The notes below the pieces were generated by a model. It was not told where the DNA came from. It searched no databases and saw only the letters and a program-made list of their open reading frames with translations. From Stieleria mannarensis (GTDB lineage: Bacteria > Planctomycetota > Planctomycetia > Pirellulales > Pirellulaceae): DNA of 64,000 nucleotides. The DNA lies in contig NZ_JACEHH010000027.1 of NCBI RefSeq assembly GCF_014154935.1, positions 62,001-126,000 on the forward strand. Reading direction: 5' to 3'. Both the position numbers and the translations under genes were made by a program. This document shows positions 35,014-44,399 of this stretch, in pieces; within the stretch, counting starts at the first letter, position 1, and every line of letters begins with the position of its first letter.

Positions 35014-35763
35014 TCAGTGCCGAAAACGCCAGTCTTCGCAACTATAACGGTTTGACACCAATTCGGACGCCCGGGCCAGGATCGCGGCGGGGATCTGCCC
35101 CACCGGCGGACCGAATGGTTCGGCCAAATCATCGGCCAATCGTACCGGATCCAGCGGTGCGTTGGTGACGAACGAACCGTGATCGCGTCCGCGACGGTAA
35201 TCGGGCTGGCGAGGCGCAAAATCCAGGCAGCGGTCGACACACTGCAAATCGGCCGCGTACAAAATCGTCCCGTGATAGAGCAGGTGGCGACGCGTGATCC
35301 GCAGCGCGTTGCCGGAAAACTTGCGATCGCGCCAGGTCAGATCACAAATCCCCTGAAGCCGGACCTGCGGCAATTGTCGCTGCACCGCGGCCAGCACCCG
35401 ATGCATCACAAAGTCGTGGGCCTCGTCGATCTTTGCGATTTGGGGGTGTTGTTCCAGCGACAGCACCACGCTGTACATCAAACACCCCGGACCGCCGACG
35501 ATCGACGCCCCGCCGCTGCAGCGGCGGTAGATCTGGATGCCGTGGCGGTCGCAATGTTCGCGGTCGGTTTCGCGGTCCACCTTGGACGATCGCCCCAGCA
35601 CCACGGTCGCCCTTGTGAATTCCCAGGTCCGAAACGTCGGGCCGACGTCGCCGGCTTCGGCCCCCATCAAAAACGCTTCATCGAGCGCCAGCAACATCGC
35701 GGGGTCTCGCAGCGTCTCGGGGGACGCGTCAAAGCGACCTTCATCCAAGTCCATCCGATTCAC
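35014..35763 (-). CDS. Lipoate-protein ligase A family protein
   Basis: A 249-residue BPL/LPL-fold protein with RRCSGGASIVGGPGCLMYSV (the family's RRxSGGGxVYxD region) and RKFSGNALRITRRHLLYHGT (the KFSG-x-A region with the conserved lysine and H-G-T). The usual first glycine-rich loop differs slightly. Lipoate ligases attach lipoyl or octanoyl groups to a lysine of dehydrogenase or glycine-cleavage proteins. The start is a GTG at 35763 whose four-base GTGA overlaps the stop of the FtsX permease, so the two are translationally coupled, an unexpected partnership. Whether it is LplA or a paralogous octanoyltransferase-like protein is unclear. Confidence 0.8.
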   Translation of the reverse strand: MNRMDLDEGRFDASPETLRDPAMLLALDEAFLMGAEAGDVGPTFRTWEFTRATVVLGRSSKVDRETDREHCDRHGIQIYRRCSGGASIVGGPGCLMYSVVLSLEQHPQIAKIDEAHDFVMHRVLAAVQRQLPQVRLQGICDLTWRDRKFSGNALRITRRHLLYHGTILYAADLQCVDRCLDFAPRQPDYRRGRDHGSFVTNAPLDPVRLADDLAEPFGPPVGQIPAAILARASELVSNRYSCEDWRFRH

Positions 35764-38700
35764 GTTCCCCTCAGCGATTCCAGCAGTGGCATTCGGACGA
35801 CTTTCCAGGCGGCGATCAGCCCCGCCAGCAGGCCGAACAGGACGATCCCCAGCACGACCAGGATCGGTTCGACGATCGGCGGCGTCATCCCACCGGACAG
35901 CGCATGGGGCAGCACCGCGACCACGGCACAGACGACCCCACAGCCGATTCCGATCAGCAGCAACGACGCGGTTTCGCCCATCACCATCGCCGCCAATCGG
36001 GCTTGGGTGAATCCGATCGCACGCATCACCGCGAGTTCATTGCGGCGTTCGAGCACGTTGCGCAGTTGTGCGATCGCCAACCCGACCGTCCCCAACAGCA
36101 ACCCCAGCCCGCCCAGGCTTTGGAACGTCCGCAAGTAGGTGTTCTGCACCGCCATCATGCCGCTGAGGACCTGGCCTGCGTCGGAGGCGTCGAAACCGAC
36201 ATCGCCCAACCGGGTTTCCAACGCCGAGGCAACCGCGCCTGCCGGCTGGTCGTCGCTGCGGATCAACAGGGATCGATAGCCGCTGATCTGGGGAAACGCG
36301 GACTGGAAATTCGATTCCCCGATGATCAACCGACCTTGCAGCAGGGAGTTTTCCAGCAACCCGACGACCTGGAAATGAATCGTGCGGGTGTCATAGACGA
36401 ACGCCTTTCGCTCCCCGATCCCCTGGATCATCTGCAAGCTCCACATCGCCGTGTTCTGATCGACGATCAACGGAATCGGGTCCTCTTGGCTGCCACTTGC
36501 CCGCCGGCTGAGCAGTGACCAAGCCGTCTGGTCTTCGTCGTCAGGTGCCGCCGACGCATAGAAGCGGAATTTGCCCAGCGATTCGGCCGACCGGTCGGGA
36601 ACGCCCAGCACCGTCGGCTCGGTGGCTTGGTACAGATTGTTGCAACTGGCATCCTGTCCGCTGCGGACACGCATGGAAACGATCGTGGCCGAGGAGACGA
36701 GTGGAGCATCGTTTCCCAGCAATCCGGTCTGGACGGCCGGGTCGGTCAGGTCTTCGTACAGGGGCTGGGCCGTTTCGGCGACCAAATCAAACCCGCCGGT
36801 GCCTTCGTCGGATGGTTGCAATCGAAACGCGGTGATCGCGACGATCAAAAACGATGCGGTCGCCATCAATCCGATCGTCAGCGTGCTGCGCAGCGGCGAC
36901 CGGGTCGAATTGCTGCGAGCCAATCGCCCCAGCGAATAGCCCGCCGCCGAATCACCGTGCCGTTTGGATTTGCGCAGCGAGTCGTAAATCAGCATCAAGA
37001 CGGCGATCAACAACAGCATCCCGCCGCCGACAAATCCTCCGGCAGCCGTCTGACCGCCCGACATCGCACCGCCGATGCCTGCGCCGATCGCCATCACGAT
37101 CATCACGATTGCCAAGCGCTGCGGCCAGGGACTGACGCGGACTCCCGGGCGGACTTGATCGGAAGACTCTCCGCCCCGTAACAACGTGACGGCTTGATGC
37201 CGTAACAACGATCGCAACGTCCACCACAACGTCCCCGCCCCGATCAACAAACCGATCACCCCGCCCCCGACCAGGCTTTTGAGCGTCCAGTGAAACGTCA
37301 GAAAAGGAACCGTGACGGCGCCGACCCAATACGTCCGTAACGCCGCCAACACCACGTGGGCATAGGCGATGCCACCGGCCACCCCCAGCAACACACCGAC
37401 CAGCGCGATCACGACGCCTTCACCGAGAAAGAACTGCGAGACTTGCTTGCGTTCCAAACCGATCGCCATCAACGTTCCCAGCTCACGCGCCCGGCGGGCC
37501 AAGCCCAACCGAAACAGCATCGCGATCAGCATCACGGCAGAAAAGATCACGAAGAAACTGAGCGCCAAGAACAACCCGTCAAACGGCGTCGTGCCTTTGG
37601 ATGCGGCCAACTGATCGCTACGAATCGGACGCGGATGCCAGCCGAGTTCGGGCAAGACGCCTGCGAGTGCCGCGACCAGTGTCGATTGCAATGCGTCAAC
37701 ATCTGGGGCAACCGACGGATCGATTCTCAACCCCGTCGTTTCGCCGAACCGGCTGCCGAACAGCCGCCGTCCGGCCGCAAGCGGAATGAACGCTTTGGGA
37801 GTCAGCCGGTGATTCTTCCAGTAATCATCGTCCGCGGCCGGCACGTCGCGTGTCAGTTCGAACGGCGTGTCCCAGTCGCTCATCGAATCCTGGTCGGTCA
37901 CGCCGGGCACCGTCGGGGTCAAATTCGGATCGTTGTAGCGCGTCGGCGCGGTGTCAAACACGGCCGGGCGACTGCGGAAGTAGCGTCGGGTCGGCTCGGT
38001 GATCGGAACCACGCCCGTCACCACAGCCTGGAACGTGCGTTCGATTTCTTTGCCGTTTTCAACCTCGGGTTCGAAGTAGGCGATCTGCAATCGCGCCCCC
38101 ACGTCGACGCCCAGTCGCCCGGCGGTCCAGGAGTTCAGCACCATCGGGACCGCGTCATCGGGCAAATCGGTATCGAGTGGATCGGTATCACCAAAGTCCA
38201 ACGGCAATTCGGGCGATGAATCGATCGCCGTGATCGTGCTGTAGGTCACCGTGGACACCGCATCGGCATCGACATCCTCGGGCTGGTCAAGGCGCTCGAT
38301 CGCATTGGCCAGGTAGGTCATCGCCGGGGTGACCGAGCCCGGCGGCAGGGCGGCGGTGATCGTGTCGACCGCGGTGTCGTCGAGCAGCAACCGATCGCTG
38401 GTGACGCTGTAATAGTCAAAGATCGTGGTTCCTTCGAAGGTCTTGGTGACACGCTCGAGTTGCAGCCCCAGATCGGACAGGTTCACGCGGAGTTTTTGGG
38501 GATCGATCGAAACGGTCGACAGCGCCACGTTTGCCTGGCCGGCTCTTTCCAATACGTCACCGATGACGTCCCGCGACAGGAACACGTTTTTCGGTGTCGC
38601 TTGGGCCGGGGAGAGTGAGAATCGGGCCAGCCCGCGATCGGGCAGGATGTCGACGACTTCCAACCGCGGAATCCCTTCGGTCTGCACATCGCGTCGTCCG

Positions 38701-39242
38701 AGCGGGCTGTCAGCCGGAACCGCTTGTTCGACCGGCAACCGCACCGTGACCTGGTCACCGACCTGGACACCCAGCTCGGCGGCCAGCCCTGCGGTCAAGA
38801 CAATCGAATCCTCACCCGGCAGGATCGTCGGCGCGATGCCGGCGACGTCCAGGTTCCAAAACGTTTCGTCGCAGCCGATCGTTTGGACCGCGCCGGCGCG
38901 ACGTGAGTCGGCCGCGCCGACGGTTTCGATGACGGCGCGATCGAACAAGATGATGGTCGCCAATTGCGACGGATCCACGCCCAGCGTCGTCGCGGCATCG
39001 TCGGCGGAAAAGAACCCGCCCGGGGCGACCACCGATTCAATCTTTCCCAATCGCTCGACCGTCAAACCACGCAAACTGCCACGCATCGAATCCCCGACCA
39101 GCAACGCGCCGACGATCACCGCGGTGGCGATCGCCACCCCCAACGCGACCGCCAACGAGGTCCGCCAGTTAAACCGGACTCCGGAGAGGACCATCGAGCC
39201 GGCGCTCAAGCGGGCCGGCGTGGCAGGAGGCGAAGGGGACAT
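35760..39242 (-). CDS. Large FtsX-domain ABC transporter permease
   Basis: At 1160 residues this protein is about twice the size of a normal MacB-type permease. An N-terminal helix (LAVALGVAIATAVIVGALLVG) is followed by a long extracytoplasmic domain of about 500 residues. A first FtsX-like core then comes near LSFFVIFSAVMLIAMLFRLGLARRARELGTL, and a second at the C-terminus near LGTVGLAIAQLRNVLERRNELAVMRAIGF, ending LVVLGIVLFGLLAGLIAAWKVVRMPLLESLRG. No ATPase gene is adjacent. LolE-type or YbbP-type duplicated permeases look like this. The substrate is unknown. Confidence 0.85.
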   Translation of the reverse strand: MSPSPPATPARLSAGSMVLSGVRFNWRTSLAVALGVAIATAVIVGALLVGDSMRGSLRGLTVERLGKIESVVAPGGFFSADDAATTLGVDPSQLATIILFDRAVIETVGAADSRRAGAVQTIGCDETFWNLDVAGIAPTILPGEDSIVLTAGLAAELGVQVGDQVTVRLPVEQAVPADSPLGRRDVQTEGIPRLEVVDILPDRGLARFSLSPAQATPKNVFLSRDVIGDVLERAGQANVALSTVSIDPQKLRVNLSDLGLQLERVTKTFEGTTIFDYYSVTSDRLLLDDTAVDTITAALPPGSVTPAMTYLANAIERLDQPEDVDADAVSTVTYSTITAIDSSPELPLDFGDTDPLDTDLPDDAVPMVLNSWTAGRLGVDVGARLQIAYFEPEVENGKEIERTFQAVVTGVVPITEPTRRYFRSRPAVFDTAPTRYNDPNLTPTVPGVTDQDSMSDWDTPFELTRDVPAADDDYWKNHRLTPKAFIPLAAGRRLFGSRFGETTGLRIDPSVAPDVDALQSTLVAALAGVLPELGWHPRPIRSDQLAASKGTTPFDGLFLALSFFVIFSAVMLIAMLFRLGLARRARELGTLMAIGLERKQVSQFFLGEGVVIALVGVLLGVAGGIAYAHVVLAALRTYWVGAVTVPFLTFHWTLKSLVGGGVIGLLIGAGTLWWTLRSLLRHQAVTLLRGGESSDQVRPGVRVSPWPQRLAIVMIVMAIGAGIGGAMSGGQTAAGGFVGGGMLLLIAVLMLIYDSLRKSKRHGDSAAGYSLGRLARSNSTRSPLRSTLTIGLMATASFLIVAITAFRLQPSDEGTGGFDLVAETAQPLYEDLTDPAVQTGLLGNDAPLVSSATIVSMRVRSGQDASCNNLYQATEPTVLGVPDRSAESLGKFRFYASAAPDDEDQTAWSLLSRRASGSQEDPIPLIVDQNTAMWSLQMIQGIGERKAFVYDTRTIHFQVVGLLENSLLQGRLIIGESNFQSAFPQISGYRSLLIRSDDQPAGAVASALETRLGDVGFDASDAGQVLSGMMAVQNTYLRTFQSLGGLGLLLGTVGLAIAQLRNVLERRNELAVMRAIGFTQARLAAMVMGETASLLLIGIGCGVVCAVVAVLPHALSGGMTPPIVEPILVVLGIVLFGLLAGLIAAWKVVRMPLLESLRGT

Positions 39243-39450
39243 CGCAGGTGAGTTGGGTGACGGGGAAATCCGGACGTGTCATTCAGACGGATTGTCCGCC
39301 AACGAAGGCGATGACGCAACGCGGGAGGGAAGTGGCGGGGAGAGACGCGGGAGGAGAGGACAGAAAAATGGGGCGCAGAAAAATAGATGTGAGACAATTG
39401 GAGACAAGAAAATGGGTGACGAGAAGAACCAAGAACCAAGAACTTGCCCC

Positions 39451-40371
39451 CTACTCCACCACCAACGTCCCAGGCGTTCCCGATCCGATCCGGCCGTCGG
39501 GGTTGTCGACGGTTGCCCACAGCCGGACTTGGCCGGTGACCGGGTGCAGTTCTCGGGAGACGAAGGAGACGTGACCGGTCAGACTTTCGTCTTCGTCCGC
39601 TCCGGCGGGGGTGAAGCGGACGTTGCGTCCGATCAGCCCGGGGCCGTGCTTGCGGCCGTCGATGAAGCCTTCGACACGCAGTGGGTCCAGCGAGATGACG
39701 CGGACGAGTTTGGTGCCGGCTTCGACCCACTGGCCCGGTTGCACATCGACTTGGGCAACCTCGCCTGCGACGCGAGATGTCACGCTGTGTTGATCCAGTC
39801 GGGTCTGGGCGATCGAAACGGCCGCCTGTTTCTCCACCGCCGCTGCCGCGGCGATCATCAGCTCGTGGCGAGCTTGTTCGATCGCCAGCGCCGCCTGGTC
39901 GACTTTCAAGCGGATCTCTTCTAGTTCAAAGTCGCTGACCGCACCGGCATAGGTGTCGTTGGCCAATCGGCTCTGCTTCATCTCATGCTCGCGAACTTGC
40001 AAGGTCCGCTGGGCGAAACGCAGGTTGACGTCGTTGTCGCTTTCCAAACGTGCGGCGTCCAAGGCGGCTTTGGCGGCAGCCAGTTCCTCTTCCGCAAGGT
40101 TGTCTTCGAGCGTGACCAGCGATGTGTCGGCCTGGACACGATCACCTTCTTGCACCTGAACCACAGAAACCACGCCGGACACCGGTGTGGCGATCGACAC
40201 GTTCTGGATCAAAGAGGTTTGAGCTTCCTTGATGACCAGAGCATCCGACGGCGAGGCATCGGCGGCATCGTCACGTGTCTCTGCATCAGCCTGGGCCACG
40301 ACGTGCGGACCGAAACACAGCGACAGCAGGGCAAACGTGAGACCGGCGAGTACGAGATTCGGCTTGGGCAT
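39451..40371 (-). CDS. HlyD-family adaptor protein
   Basis: From ATG 40371 the product is 306 residues: signal peptide (LVLAGLTFALLSLCFGPHVVA), biotinyl/lipoyl-like segment (PVSGVVSVVQVQEGDRVQADTSL), a coiled-coil hairpin (about 80-175), then GEVAQVDVQPGQWVEAGTKL and a barrel domain that ends GQVRLWATVDNPDGRIGSG. The frame extends upstream to 40500, but the signal peptide position fixes the shorter start. It lies 209 bases before the FtsX permease gene, whose partner it probably is. Unlike the 32827-34641 adaptor it has no EF-hands. Confidence 0.85.
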   Translation of the reverse strand: MPKPNLVLAGLTFALLSLCFGPHVVAQADAETRDDAADASPSDALVIKEAQTSLIQNVSIATPVSGVVSVVQVQEGDRVQADTSLVTLEDNLAEEELAAAKAALDAARLESDNDVNLRFAQRTLQVREHEMKQSRLANDTYAGAVSDFELEEIRLKVDQAALAIEQARHELMIAAAAAVEKQAAVSIAQTRLDQHSVTSRVAGEVAQVDVQPGQWVEAGTKLVRVISLDPLRVEGFIDGRKHGPGLIGRNVRFTPAGADEDESLTGHVSFVSRELHPVTGQVRLWATVDNPDGRIGSGTPGTLVVE

Positions 40372-40695
40372 GGGGGGCACGTCGTGGCGACGGGAGAGAT
40401 TCGGATCGAAACGCGTGAGGTCACAATGGCGGGTGCGACGTGATAAAACAACGTATTTGAGCGAAACGAAGATACAAGCGAGGGCAGCGACGCAAGTCAT
40501 TCCGGCGGCAGCCGATCGAATCGATTGTGACGGATGACGCGGTTGTTCCGCGCCCGGCGGAGGGTGTACGACGTCTTTTCGAGGTCGTCGCGCGGAGCCC
40601 CACGGGCGACGGCCCGGAAGGGCCGGGGCAGACGAGAAAAGCGATCGCCTTCAGCTGGACGGTCCCTCAAAGCGAGACAGCAACCGATGCGGTGG
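40372..40695. other. Gene-free region between adaptor and histidine kinase
   Basis: No gene seen. AGCTGGACGGTCCCT at about 40649-40663 matches the hairpin element at 11240-11261. Low-complexity GC-rich sequence fills the rest. Confidence 0.5.
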
Positions 40696-41421
40696 TCAGG
40701 GGAGTCGCTTGAGCACGGGGAATTCCAGCGTGAACTTGGTCCCCCGGCCGACTTCGCTCTGCACGCTGATGCGGCCACCGTGGGCTTCGATGATTTTCCG
40801 TGCCGTCGGCAACCCCAGACCGCTGCCGCCTTCCTTGGTCGTGTAGAAAGGCTGGAACATGTGCATGATCGTGTTGTTGTCCACGCCGCGGCCGCTGTCG
40901 ATCAGGTCCAACGCGACGCTGGACTGCGTGCTGTAGGTGCGTGCGAGCAGTTGGCCGCCACGCCCGGTTGCTTCGAGTGCGTTTTTGACCAGGTTCATCA
41001 AAGCCGCCTGCAGCGAGTCGCTGTGCAGGGCGATCGACGGCAGATCGCTGTCCAGGTAGCGTTTGATTTCGATCCCCCGTTTGGACGCCTCGGCTTTGTA
41101 AGCACGCAACACCGTGTCGACTTGGTCGTTCAACGATCCGGAAACCAGATCGATGTCCCGAAGCCGGGCGTAGCGCAGGAAATCTCGCAGCAATCCCTGC
41201 ATCCGCTCGCATTGTTCGCGGACGATATTGACGCGTTCGATCGACCGCCGGCTCTGTGGCGAATTCCACTCGACCAGATCTTCGCTCAGCAGATCGATGT
41301 TCATGTGGATCACCGACAACGGGTTTTTGATTTCATGCGCGAGCGATCCGGCGAGTTCGGCCAGCTCTTCGTACTGGGCCCGCAGTTCGTCGATCGGGGA
41401 GGTTTTCTCGTTGGCGGTCAT
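40696..41421 (-). CDS. Cytosolic histidine kinase without a sensor domain
   Basis: A 241-residue protein with the H-box SLAHEIKNPLSVIHMNIDLL, a dimerisation helix pair, and an HATPase domain with N-box MNLVKNALEATGRGG, G1 LIDSGRGVDNN, F-box MFQPFYTTKEGGSGLGLPTA and G2 SEVGRGTKFTLEF. The domains fill the whole length: there is no transmembrane segment and no PAS or GAF domain. No response regulator is nearby, so its partner is elsewhere. Bare kinases of this type often respond through an accessory protein. It is divergent from the small membrane gene at 41564. Confidence 0.9.
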   Translation of the reverse strand: MTANEKTSPIDELRAQYEELAELAGSLAHEIKNPLSVIHMNIDLLSEDLVEWNSPQSRRSIERVNIVREQCERMQGLLRDFLRYARLRDIDLVSGSLNDQVDTVLRAYKAEASKRGIEIKRYLDSDLPSIALHSDSLQAALMNLVKNALEATGRGGQLLARTYSTQSSVALDLIDSGRGVDNNTIMHMFQPFYTTKEGGSGLGLPTARKIIEAHGGRISVQSEVGRGTKFTLEFPVLKRLP

Positions 41422-41563
41422 TGCTGGCGGCTGGGGGCGAGTTCAATCGATGGGGGCGAAGAGTGGCGACCATCGTCGGTGTCCGGTACGATTGTAACGG
41501 CGGTCCCACTGCCAGATAGTCGGCGATCGATTTGCTTTGCCGTTTCCCAGCCGGCTTTACACC

Positions 41564-42106
41564 ATGATGCACGACTCTGATGGCCAGCCGACCCCGCTGA
41601 ACCCGTTCGCCCCGACGTCTCATTTGGGGTCGGAGGAGCATGACCCAGCGGGGCTGAAATCCAAAACCTTCTCGGCCAGGCGGATCATCGGGTCGGTGAT
41701 CGGCGCGGTGACGATTTCCGGAGGGCTGTTCGGCGTATTGCTGTCGACGGTCGTCGTGGGGACGATCACCCTGTCACGCAGCGTGTCGGAGGTTCATGAA
41801 GCGGGGTTTGTGTTCCTTTACGCGTTTCCCCTCTCCATTCTGGTCGGAGTGGTTGCAGCCGGGCTGGTTTCGATCGTCCTGGTTCCGTTGTGTTTTTTGC
41901 TGCGGACCAGTCTGGCGGCCTTGCAAGACCAGCCCTGGGACCGCCGATCGGTCTTTATGTTCGGCAGAATCTGCGGGTTTCTATGCGGTCTGGTCGCCGC
42001 GGTCTTCCTCGGCGGGTTTGGCCTGACGGGCGCGATGGTGGGGCTGATCCCCGGCGGATTCAGCGCGGTGGTGACCCCGCTGTTGCTGCGGCGCGTGTTT
42101 CGATAG
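41564..42106 (+). CDS. Hypothetical membrane protein
   Basis: The start is ATG 41564 (a second ATG lies at 41567); the product is 180 residues with three or four hydrophobic segments, for example ISGGLFGVLLSTVVVGTITL, LSILVGVVAAGLVSIVLVPL and ICGFLCGLVAAVFLGGFGLTG. The first 40 residues are soluble and polar. No family was recognised. It is divergent from the histidine kinase, so the two could share a regulatory region of 142 bases. Confidence 0.75.
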   Translation: MMHDSDGQPTPLNPFAPTSHLGSEEHDPAGLKSKTFSARRIIGSVIGAVTISGGLFGVLLSTVVVGTITLSRSVSEVHEAGFVFLYAFPLSILVGVVAAGLVSIVLVPLCFLLRTSLAALQDQPWDRRSVFMFGRICGFLCGLVAAVFLGGFGLTGAMVGLIPGGFSAVVTPLLLRRVFR

Positions 42107-42238
42107 CGACCGCAGCGCGATCGCAGTGAATCCGAACCCCATCTGAACATTTGAGGTCTGAGCGATTATTGTTTCTGTTCGTCCTCGCGCAATCGCTTTG
42201 GCTCAAGACCGCTACGTGAAGCATGTTTTCCACAGGTA

Positions 42239-42310
42239 GGGGCCCGTAGGCGAGCGCCAAACGGCTGATATTCATTTGACATCAGCCGGTTCACGCCAGC
42301 GCGAGCGGCC
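42239..42310. repeat. Family D two-ended repeat
   Basis: The left arm contains CCCGTAGGCGAGCGCCAAAC and then GGCTGAT; on the opposite strand the core is GTTTGGC-GCTC-GCCTACGGG. The right arm (42281-42310) is its inverted, degenerate counterpart (ATCAGCCGGTTCACGCCAG). It lies between the small membrane gene and the SLC13 gene. Confidence 0.75.
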
Positions 42311-42384
42311 TTTTCGCTGAGCTTAACGTAGCGGTCTTCCGCTTTGGTCTGCACCTCCATCTCACCCTTTAGTTCCACCGGTCC

Positions 42385-44190
42385 ATGATCTGGGAAGCCT
42401 GGTTATCGCTCGCCGTCTCGCTCGGATTGCTGGCCAGTTTGGCGATGCGGGTCGCGTCGACGGACCTGTTGGCGCTGGCGTTTCTGGCGATTTTGGTGAT
42501 CGTCCAAGATTTGACCGGCACGCCCCATTTGCCCAGCCCGGGTGATGCGGTCGCGGGGTTTAGCAATCAGGGGTTGTTGACGATCGGTTTGCTGTTTGCC
42601 GTCGTCGCGGGGTTGGAGATGACCGGGGGGACGAAATTGGCGACCGGCTGGTTTTTGGATCGGGCGAAAACCTTTCGCTCGGCACAGGCGAGAATTCTGG
42701 TGCCCGTGGCGGTCGGCAGCGGTTTTTTAAACAACACACCGGTCGTCGCGGCGCTGATGCCGATCGTCGACGACGTCTGCAAGCGATTGGGAGCCAGTGC
42801 CAGCCGCTTGCTGTTGCCGCTGTCTTATGCGGCGATCCTGGGTGGGATGTGCACGGTGATGGGGACCAGCACGAATCTGATCGTGCGAGAGGAGTTTCAA
42901 GCCAAGCACGGCGGCGAGATCACGTTTTTTGCCCCCGCCGTGGTCGGGATTCCGGCGTCGGTGTTGGGTGTCGCCTACATGATGCTGTTTTCGACCAAGC
43001 TGATTCCCGAACGGAAGGCGGCGGTCAGTGTCAGCGACGACCCGAAACAGTACACGGTCGAAATGTTGGTCGACCCCCACGGACCGCTGGTTGGGAAATC
43101 GATTCAAGACGCGGGGCTGCGAAGTTTGCCGGGGTTGTACGTTGCCGAAATCCAACGCGGCGACACGGTCATTCCGGCCAAGCCGATCGAACGGCTGCAA
43201 GGGGACGACGCGTTGATTCTGGTCGGGGCACTCGAGTCGGTGGTGGATCTGAGAAAGATCCGCGGGCTGCTGACGCCCGACGACCAGGGCCGCAAGTTGG
43301 AAGTGCCGGCCTGGCGTCGGACGTTGATCGAAGCGGTCGTCAGCCCGCGCTGCTCGCTGTTGGGTAAAACGATCCGCGAAGGCCGTTTTCGCAGCAACTA
43401 CAACGCCGCCGTCGTGGCGGTCGCACGCGGCGATCGTCGGCTGCAAGGCAAGATCGGTGACGTCGCGTTGGAAACCGGTGACGTGCTGTTGTTGGAAGCG
43501 TCGCCCTCGTTTCTGCATCGGGCCAAAGAACTCCGCGATTTCTATCTGGTCAGCCGGGTCGGTTCGGATGTCGTCCGCCGGCACGAACGGGCGTGGTACG
43601 CGATCGCGATCATGGTGGCGATGGTGTTGATCGCCGCACTCAAGATCGCCTCGATTCTGACCGCCGCCATGGCCGCCGCCATCGCGATGATCCTGTTTCG
43701 ATGTTGCACGTCCAGCGAAGCCCGGCGTTCGGTGGACTGGAGTATTTTGATCGTGATCGGGGCGACGATCGGGATCGGCAGCTCGATGGAAACCAGCGGG
43801 GCGGCACAGGCGATCGCGACGGAGATGATCCGTTTGGCCGGCGGAAACCCCTTGCTCAGTTTGGCGTTGGTGTATCTGGCCACGATGCTGTGCACCGAAT
43901 TGATCACCAACACCGCAGCGGGATTGATCATGTTGACGATCGCTCTGGGAGCCGCCGGGACGTTGGGCGTCAGCGAGTTGCCGTTCGTGATCGCCGTCAT
44001 GATCGCCGCATCGGCAAGTTTTCTGACCCCGTTCGGCTATCAAACCAATTTGATGGTCTACACCGTCGGCGGCTATCGCGCCAGTGACTACCTGCGATTC
44101 GGGTTGCCACTGTCCTTGATCGTGTTTGCCGTTTCGATGATCGTGATCCCGATCGCGTTCCCATTCGTCGTGCCGCCGGCCGGTCCCTAG
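42385..44190 (+). CDS. SLC13-type permease with TrkA-C domains
   Basis: The 601-residue protein has an N-terminal permease half (ALAFLAILVIVQDLTG, FSNQGLLTIGLLFAVVAGLE, GSGFLNNTPVVAALMPIV). Two TrkA-C domains follow, about 214-290 (HGPLVGKSIQDAGLRSLPGL) and about 305-380 (CSLLGKTIREGRFRSNYNA), then a second permease half with the repeated N-T motif (ELITNTAAGLIMLTIALGAA) and MTPFGYQTN-like (FLTPFGYQTNLMV). This is the DASS/SLC13 divalent-anion family as found in SLC13 permeases with regulatory TrkA-C inserts, commonly transporting sulfate or dicarboxylates. Ion specificity cannot be read. Confidence 0.92.
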   Translation: MIWEAWLSLAVSLGLLASLAMRVASTDLLALAFLAILVIVQDLTGTPHLPSPGDAVAGFSNQGLLTIGLLFAVVAGLEMTGGTKLATGWFLDRAKTFRSAQARILVPVAVGSGFLNNTPVVAALMPIVDDVCKRLGASASRLLLPLSYAAILGGMCTVMGTSTNLIVREEFQAKHGGEITFFAPAVVGIPASVLGVAYMMLFSTKLIPERKAAVSVSDDPKQYTVEMLVDPHGPLVGKSIQDAGLRSLPGLYVAEIQRGDTVIPAKPIERLQGDDALILVGALESVVDLRKIRGLLTPDDQGRKLEVPAWRRTLIEAVVSPRCSLLGKTIREGRFRSNYNAAVVAVARGDRRLQGKIGDVALETGDVLLLEASPSFLHRAKELRDFYLVSRVGSDVVRRHERAWYAIAIMVAMVLIAALKIASILTAAMAAAIAMILFRCCTSSEARRSVDWSILIVIGATIGIGSSMETSGAAQAIATEMIRLAGGNPLLSLALVYLATMLCTELITNTAAGLIMLTIALGAAGTLGVSELPFVIAVMIAASASFLTPFGYQTNLMVYTVGGYRASDYLRFGLPLSLIVFAVSMIVIPIAFPFVVPPAGP

Positions 44191-44252
44191 CGATTCACGA
44201 GAGGAGTGACACCTGTTCTCACACGACGTGGTCGGCCAGATCAGCCTGCCAA

Positions 44253-44336
44253 CGTAGCGGAACTCGCCAAGAGTTTCGCCTCCCGACGTTGAACCGGCGC
44301 GTGGTCGGGCGGCGAAAGCCTTGGCGGCTTCCGCTT
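44253..44336. repeat. Family A two-ended repeat (CGTAGCGG subtype)
   Basis: A direct copy at 44253-44278 (CGTAGCGG, stem AACTC, loop GCCA plus A, stem GAGTT) is followed by an inverted copy at 44313-44336 (on its own strand stem AAGCC, loop GCCA plus A, stem GGCTT). It lies just upstream of the DUF5722-like gene, whose longest frame would read through it. Confidence 0.9.
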
Positions 44337-44399
44337 CCGTGTGGTGGTTTCGATGCATTACGATATCGCGATCCAATTCGGACTCCCTCCCACCGTTTG

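Noticed and set aside
38425..39924. A 499-codon open frame on the plus strand
   Set aside because: It is antisense to the FtsX permease and the second adaptor across their intergenic gap. No recognisable domain.
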